Assembly: GCA_937892545.1 (NCBI GenBank) | Contig: CALAFO010000094.1 | Location: 1 to 64,000, forward strand | DNA: 64,000 bases | Direction of reading: 5' to 3' | DNA from: Scatosoma sp002474405 | GTDB taxonomy: Bacteria; Bacillota; Clostridia; Christensenellales; Borkfalkiaceae | Shown here: positions 60,138 to 64,000 of the stretch, in pieces | Numbering within the stretch: the stretch's first letter is position 1 | Layout of the letters: each line of letters begins with the position of its first letter | Translations under genes and position numbers: made by a program | The notes under the pieces: model-generated | Seen by the model: the letters and a program-made list of their open reading frames with translations, nothing else | Database searches by the model: none | What the model was told of the DNA's origin: nothing

Positions 60138-63100
60138 ATGATACGGGCGATCGGGGCGTATTCGCTTTCCGAATGTATGGAAATCATGGCTCGGCTCGTT
60201 GCCGAAGGCGAACGGGCGGACGAAAATAAACGCGGCGTGGTGTTCTGCGAAGACAGGCTCACGCTGATAGCCGAGCGCGCTCTCACGGCTGCGACGGGCG
60301 GTTCGTTCCGCTCGTACGTAACCACGTATGCGCGCGCGTTGAAATCGCGCGGGCGCGTCCTCACCAAACAGGGCTCCGTCGTGGCGATCGACGGCATCGT
60401 ATCGTCGTTGCAGAAACGCGGCAGATTAAAACGCTTCACGCGCGGACTTCCCCGCGGCACGGCGCGCGGCTTGTACGAAACCATCTCACAGATAGCGGCG
60501 TCCGCAATCGATCCCGAAGCGCTGAAAAACGGCGCCGACGCGCTGGATGGCGGCATTTTAAAGGACAAAGTTTCCGATCTTGCCGAAATCTACGCCGAAT
60601 ATAAACGTTTTTTAACGGAAAACGGCTACGTGGACGAAAGCGGCTATCTCGCGCTGCTGCCCGAATATTTAAAAAGCACGGGCGAACTTTCGGGCGCGGA
60701 CGTATACTTTCTCTGCTACGGCTCGTTCACGGCGCAGGCGGCAAAAACCCTGAAAGCGGCGTTCGCGGCGGCGGATAACGTAACGGGCATATTCTGTTAC
60801 GGCAAAGAGGATATCTACACGGGCTCGTCGCTCCGCGCCTTTCTGCGCGCGGCGGAAGAAACCGCGGGCGGTCCCGTGCAAAAAATCGATCTCGGCACGC
60901 CCCTCGGCGGCGCGGCGGAAGTGCTCCGCAAAGGTCTGTTCGATCCCTCGGCGTTTTCGGGCGCGAAAAAACCGTACTTCACCGACGCCGTCCGCATTTT
61001 CGAAGCGGAAGATAAAAACGACGAAATGGAGCGGGTAGCGGCGGAAATCAAAAAGCGCCTTGCCGGAAATCCCGCGCTCCGTTACCGCGATTTCGCCGTG
61101 CTCGTGTCCGATCTGAAAGGCTACGCCCCGGCGGTAAAAAAGGCGTTTTCCGAATACCGCCTGCCCTGCTTTTTCGATGAAAAACGCTCGCTGAAATCTC
61201 ACCCGCTCGCCGCGTTCCTCCTGTCCTGCTTCGAAACCGTCCGCACGGGCTTTTCCCCCGAAGCCGTAGACGCGCTTTTGCAGAACCCGTTTTTCACCGC
61301 CCCCGGCGAACAGCCGGCTGCCCGGTCGGCATCGGAACAACCGTCGGAACAAGCAGCGGAACAAACATCGGAACTTTCGTCGGCGCGCGAAGAACTTCCC
61401 GCATACGAAATTCTGCGCAAAAGCGACGAATACCGCAACTATCTTTCCCGCTACGCCAACTACCGCGGCGGCGCGAAGCGCGAAATTAAAAATCTGCGCG
61501 ATTCTTCGGCGCCCGACAAACCCTCGGCGCCCGACGATGCTTCGGCAACGGACAACCCGGACGAAGAGGTGTTAAAAGAACAGCGCGCGCGCCTGCTTGC
61601 CGTAACCGAGCCCATAAAGCGCCGCGCGAAAGGCGAAGAATACTGCGCCGCGGTGCGTACCGTTTTAAACGTCGCGGGCGCGGAGGAACGGCTCGCCGAA
61701 ATTTCGGAGCGCGTGCAGGACGTGGCGCTCGTCGATTATCTCCGTCAGATCGGCGGCGTGCTCGAACGCGTCCTCGGCGAAACGGAAACGCTTCTTTGCG
61801 GGCGCGAAATGAACGTGGGCGAATTTGCCGACGTGCTGGCGGACGGGCTGGACGCCACGGAAATTTCGTTGATTCCCGTCAAAACCGACGCGGTTTTCGT
61901 GGGCGATATCACCGATTCCCGCATCGAAAAAGTGCGGTTTCTGTTCGCCGCGGGCATGAACGAAACCGTGCCGAAAACCACGTCCGATACCGCGCTCATA
62001 TCCGATCGCGAAATGGAAAAACTTGCCGAAGTCAAAGCGAAAATGGAACCCACGGTGGCGGAAGTCAACCTCCGCGGTCGCGAGGACGCCGCCCTGAACC
62101 TCTGCACGTTCACCGATGCGGCGTATTTTTCCTACGCGCTTTCGCCGGACGGCTCCGAACCCGCCGTTTCCGAAATTCTGCGTTACGTAACGGCGTTGTT
62201 CCGTACGGCGGGCGGCAATCCGATCCGCGTCGAAAAACGGCAGCGCGGCGAAGATTTCGCCTACCGTTGTTCCGCGCTCGCGCCCGCCCTCCGCGAATGG
62301 TATATCCTCCGCGAAGAGGACGAAGCCGCGGGGATAAAATACGGCGTGAAGTGCAATTCGCTGGAACAGGCGCTGGCGAGGTACGAAGAAAACGACGAAT
62401 GGGCGCGCGCCGCCGCGGTGTTCGGCGACGAAGCGGAAAATTCGTTCGTGGCGTGCGGCGAACGGCTGTTTTTCAAGGGCGGAAAAATTTCGCCCAGCGC
62501 CTTGGAAACGTATTTCACCTGTCCGTTCAGGCATTTCCTGCAATACGGCTTGCGGCTGAAAGAACGCGAAGAACAAAGCGTTCTGGCAACCGATTCGGGC
62601 AATTTTATTCACGAACTTTTAGAAAACACGGCAAAGCGTTTCGAAGAGGCGAAAACCGAATCGGAAATCCGCAAAGAGGCGGAATCCGTCGGCAACGAGC
62701 TGCTGAAAAAGCCGCCGTATTGCTATTCGGGCGATACGCTTTCGGGCGAGTACGCGCAAAAACGCCTGCTCGGCGAGGGCGTCGAAGCGGCTGTGGCGGC
62801 GTTCCGTCAGGTGAAAGGCTCGCTCTACCGCGTGGCGGAAACGGAAAAAAGTGTGGAAACGGCGGATTTCCGCGGCAAAATCGATCGGGTGGACGTTTCC
62901 GGCGATTTCATCCGCATTATCGATTATAAAACGGGCAGCATCGACGATTCGGTAAGCACCTACTATACGGGCAGAAAAATTCAGCTGGAAATGTACATGG
63001 CGGCGGCGAAAGGCGATAAAATCCCCGCGGGCGTGTTCTATTTTCCCGCTTCTCTGTCCTTTTCCGACGAAGACGAAGTGCCTTTCAGAATGCGCGGATT

Positions 63101-63503
63101 TTTCTGCGGCGACGCCGACGCGCTCACGGCGGGCGATCCCGTGATGGCTGCGGGCGAAAAGGGCACGGAAAGCGAATTTTTCACGGCGAAAAACGGCGAT
63201 ACCCGCAACACGCACTCCATGGACAGGCTGACGTTTTTAAGTTTCGTCGAATATTCTTCGTTCGTCGCCGAGGGCGCGCGGAAAGAACTGAAAGCCGGTT
63301 ACATCGGCGTTTCGCCCGCGAAAGCCGCCTGTTTGTACTGCCCGTACGGCGGCATCTGCGGCTTCCATCCCGAAAAATCGGTACAGCGCAAAGAAGAACT
63401 CAACGTCAAACCGGAACGCGTCGCTTCCATCGTCAACGAACTGCTCGAAAGCGGCGCGCGCGAAGAAACGTCGCGGGGAGAAAAAGAAAATGGCGAAAAA
63501 TAA
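60138..63503 (+). CDS. addB: AddB helicase-nuclease subunit
   Basis: From the ATG at 60138 (AAGGAG twelve bases upstream; an ATG at 60105 is less well supported) the protein is 1121 residues. The helicase-like part is degenerate, as usual for AddB. The C-terminal nuclease has GKIDRVDVSGDFIRIIDYKTGS with its catalytic Asp and Lys. A Cys in YFTCPFRHFLQYGL and three in ACLYCPYGGICG fit the AddB Fe-S cluster. With AddA it resects double-strand breaks for RecA loading. Two low-complexity inserts rich in Ser, Glu, Gln, Ala and Pro (61300-61395 and 61500-61570) are unusual. It overlaps addA by 14 bases. Confidence 0.93.
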   Translation: MIRAIGAYSLSECMEIMARLVAEGERADENKRGVVFCEDRLTLIAERALTAATGGSFRSYVTTYARALKSRGRVLTKQGSVVAIDGIVSSLQKRGRLKRFTRGLPRGTARGLYETISQIAASAIDPEALKNGADALDGGILKDKVSDLAEIYAEYKRFLTENGYVDESGYLALLPEYLKSTGELSGADVYFLCYGSFTAQAAKTLKAAFAAADNVTGIFCYGKEDIYTGSSLRAFLRAAEETAGGPVQKIDLGTPLGGAAEVLRKGLFDPSAFSGAKKPYFTDAVRIFEAEDKNDEMERVAAEIKKRLAGNPALRYRDFAVLVSDLKGYAPAVKKAFSEYRLPCFFDEKRSLKSHPLAAFLLSCFETVRTGFSPEAVDALLQNPFFTAPGEQPAARSASEQPSEQAAEQTSELSSAREELPAYEILRKSDEYRNYLSRYANYRGGAKREIKNLRDSSAPDKPSAPDDASATDNPDEEVLKEQRARLLAVTEPIKRRAKGEEYCAAVRTVLNVAGAEERLAEISERVQDVALVDYLRQIGGVLERVLGETETLLCGREMNVGEFADVLADGLDATEISLIPVKTDAVFVGDITDSRIEKVRFLFAAGMNETVPKTTSDTALISDREMEKLAEVKAKMEPTVAEVNLRGREDAALNLCTFTDAAYFSYALSPDGSEPAVSEILRYVTALFRTAGGNPIRVEKRQRGEDFAYRCSALAPALREWYILREEDEAAGIKYGVKCNSLEQALARYEENDEWARAAAVFGDEAENSFVACGERLFFKGGKISPSALETYFTCPFRHFLQYGLRLKEREEQSVLATDSGNFIHELLENTAKRFEEAKTESEIRKEAESVGNELLKKPPYCYSGDTLSGEYAQKRLLGEGVEAAVAAFRQVKGSLYRVAETEKSVETADFRGKIDRVDVSGDFIRIIDYKTGSIDDSVSTYYTGRKIQLEMYMAAAKGDKIPAGVFYFPASLSFSDEDEVPFRMRGFFCGDADALTAGDPVMAAGEKGTESEFFTAKNGDTRNTHSMDRLTFLSFVEYSSFVAEGARKELKAGYIGVSPAKAACLYCPYGGICGFHPEKSVQRKEELNVKPERVASIVNELLESGAREETSRGEKENGEK

Positions 63504-64000
63504 ATTTACCGAAGAACAAACCGCCGCGCTGGAAGCGCGGGGCAAAGCAATCGTTTCGGCTTCGGCGGGCAGCGGCAAAACCACGGTGATGATCGAAAAA
63601 ATCGTCCGCCTGATTTTAGGCGGGGCGGACGTATCGGAAATTCTCGCGGTAACGTTCACGAAGAAAGCCGCGCAGCAGATGAAAGATAAGCTGAAAAGCG
63701 CGCTCGTCAAAGCCGTCAATTCCGAAGATACGCCCGTTTCCGATCTGCCTCGGCTCAAAAAACAGCTTTCCGCGGCGCAGAACGCGGAATTTTCCACCAT
63801 ACATTCTTTCTGCGCAAACCTTATCCGCACGCATTATTTCGCGGCGGGCACGGGCGGCGATTTTTCCATCGTTTCCGCCTCCGACGCACCGGGCAGAGAA
63901 TTGCAGCTGCGCGCTTTAACGGCGCTGTTCGAAGAGGCGTATACGGCAAACGACCCCGATTTTCAGCTTTTGTTGTCGGTGTTTTTCCGCAAAAAAAAGG
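63490..64000 (+). CDS. addA: AddA helicase-nuclease subunit, N-terminal part
   Basis: The frame opens at the ATG 63490 inside the end of addB and runs to the window edge (170 codons). FTEEQTAALEARGKAIVSAS is followed by the Walker A ASAGSGKTT and VTFTKKAAQQMKDKL, the UvrD-type motif Ia, then STIHSFC. This is the start of the UvrD-like motor of AddA. The nuclease domain lies outside the window. Confidence 0.95.
   Translation, partial: MAKNKFTEEQTAALEARGKAIVSASAGSGKTTVMIEKIVRLILGGADVSEILAVTFTKKAAQQMKDKLKSALVKAVNSEDTPVSDLPRLKKQLSAAQNAEFSTIHSFCANLIRTHYFAAGTGGDFSIVSASDAPGRELQLRALTALFEEAYTANDPDFQLLLSVFFRKKK

Noticed and set aside
1..64000. CRISPR arrays, rRNA genes or complete insertion sequences
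   Set aside because: No regularly spaced direct repeats, no rRNA signatures and no transposase gene were found in the window.

Overview
The window looks like a chromosomal segment of an uncultured gut Clostridia-type Bacillota. Supporting signs are AddB/AddA recombination genes, a one-piece PurL, a stand-alone AICAR transformylase paired with a PurO-type IMP cyclohydrolase, a ZTP-type riboswitch, BspA leucine-rich-repeat proteins, an M60-like mucin peptidase, and surface proteins with CxxC repeats and a C-terminal membrane anchor. I cannot place it below class level. Base composition is mosaic: the two accessory elements (about 1-2693 and 48487-54244) are AT-rich, the glycan locus is intermediate, and the purine and addBA regions are GC-richer.

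Layout. (1) 1-2693: a decayed integrative or mobilizable element with an HUH rolling-circle Rep gene, palindromes, a small conserved-looking ORF and a tyrosine integrase cut off in its catalytic domain. (2) 2694-24131: an AraC-type regulator divergent from an eleven-gene operon of closely spaced or overlapping genes. It encodes membrane-anchored surface proteins, a very large GH42-like enzyme, a sugar ABC importer without its own ATPase, GH78-like and GH28-like cytoplasmic enzymes, and UxaB, UxaA and UxaC. It probably captures uronate-containing (pectin-like) glycans, cleaves imported oligosaccharides inside the cell and sends galacturonate or glucuronate toward 2-keto-3-deoxygluconate. (3) 24657-32659: a lipoprotein joining a solute-binding-like part to a 5'-nucleotidase C-terminal-like part, a BspA lipoprotein, and a hybrid sensor histidine kinase whose coding end holds a run of 15 C. 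(4) 32842-36201: an M60-like peptidase between two related terminator hairpins. (5) 36273-48255, minus strand: purE-C-F-M-N-O-H-D-L behind a consensus promoter and a ZTP-type riboswitch with a terminator.

(6) 48456-54279: a tRNA-Arg(CCU) gene split in its anticodon stem-loop by about 5.75 kb. The insert carries its own complete tRNA-Arg(CCU), ArdA, an orphan adenine methyltransferase, an LRR protein, small unknown proteins and a Fic protein with its own HTH and operators, but no integrase. (7) 54458-57006: a polar amino-acid ABC transporter. (8) 57274-59904: a MATE exporter and a lipoprotein. (9) 60138-end: addB and the start of addA.

The observations most worth following are the tRNA-Arg split together with a replacement tRNA, and a nested inverted-repeat element found in the leaders of two different minus-strand accessory gene sets (about 75-276 and 52741-52978), where the arms differ in sequence but keep their pairing.
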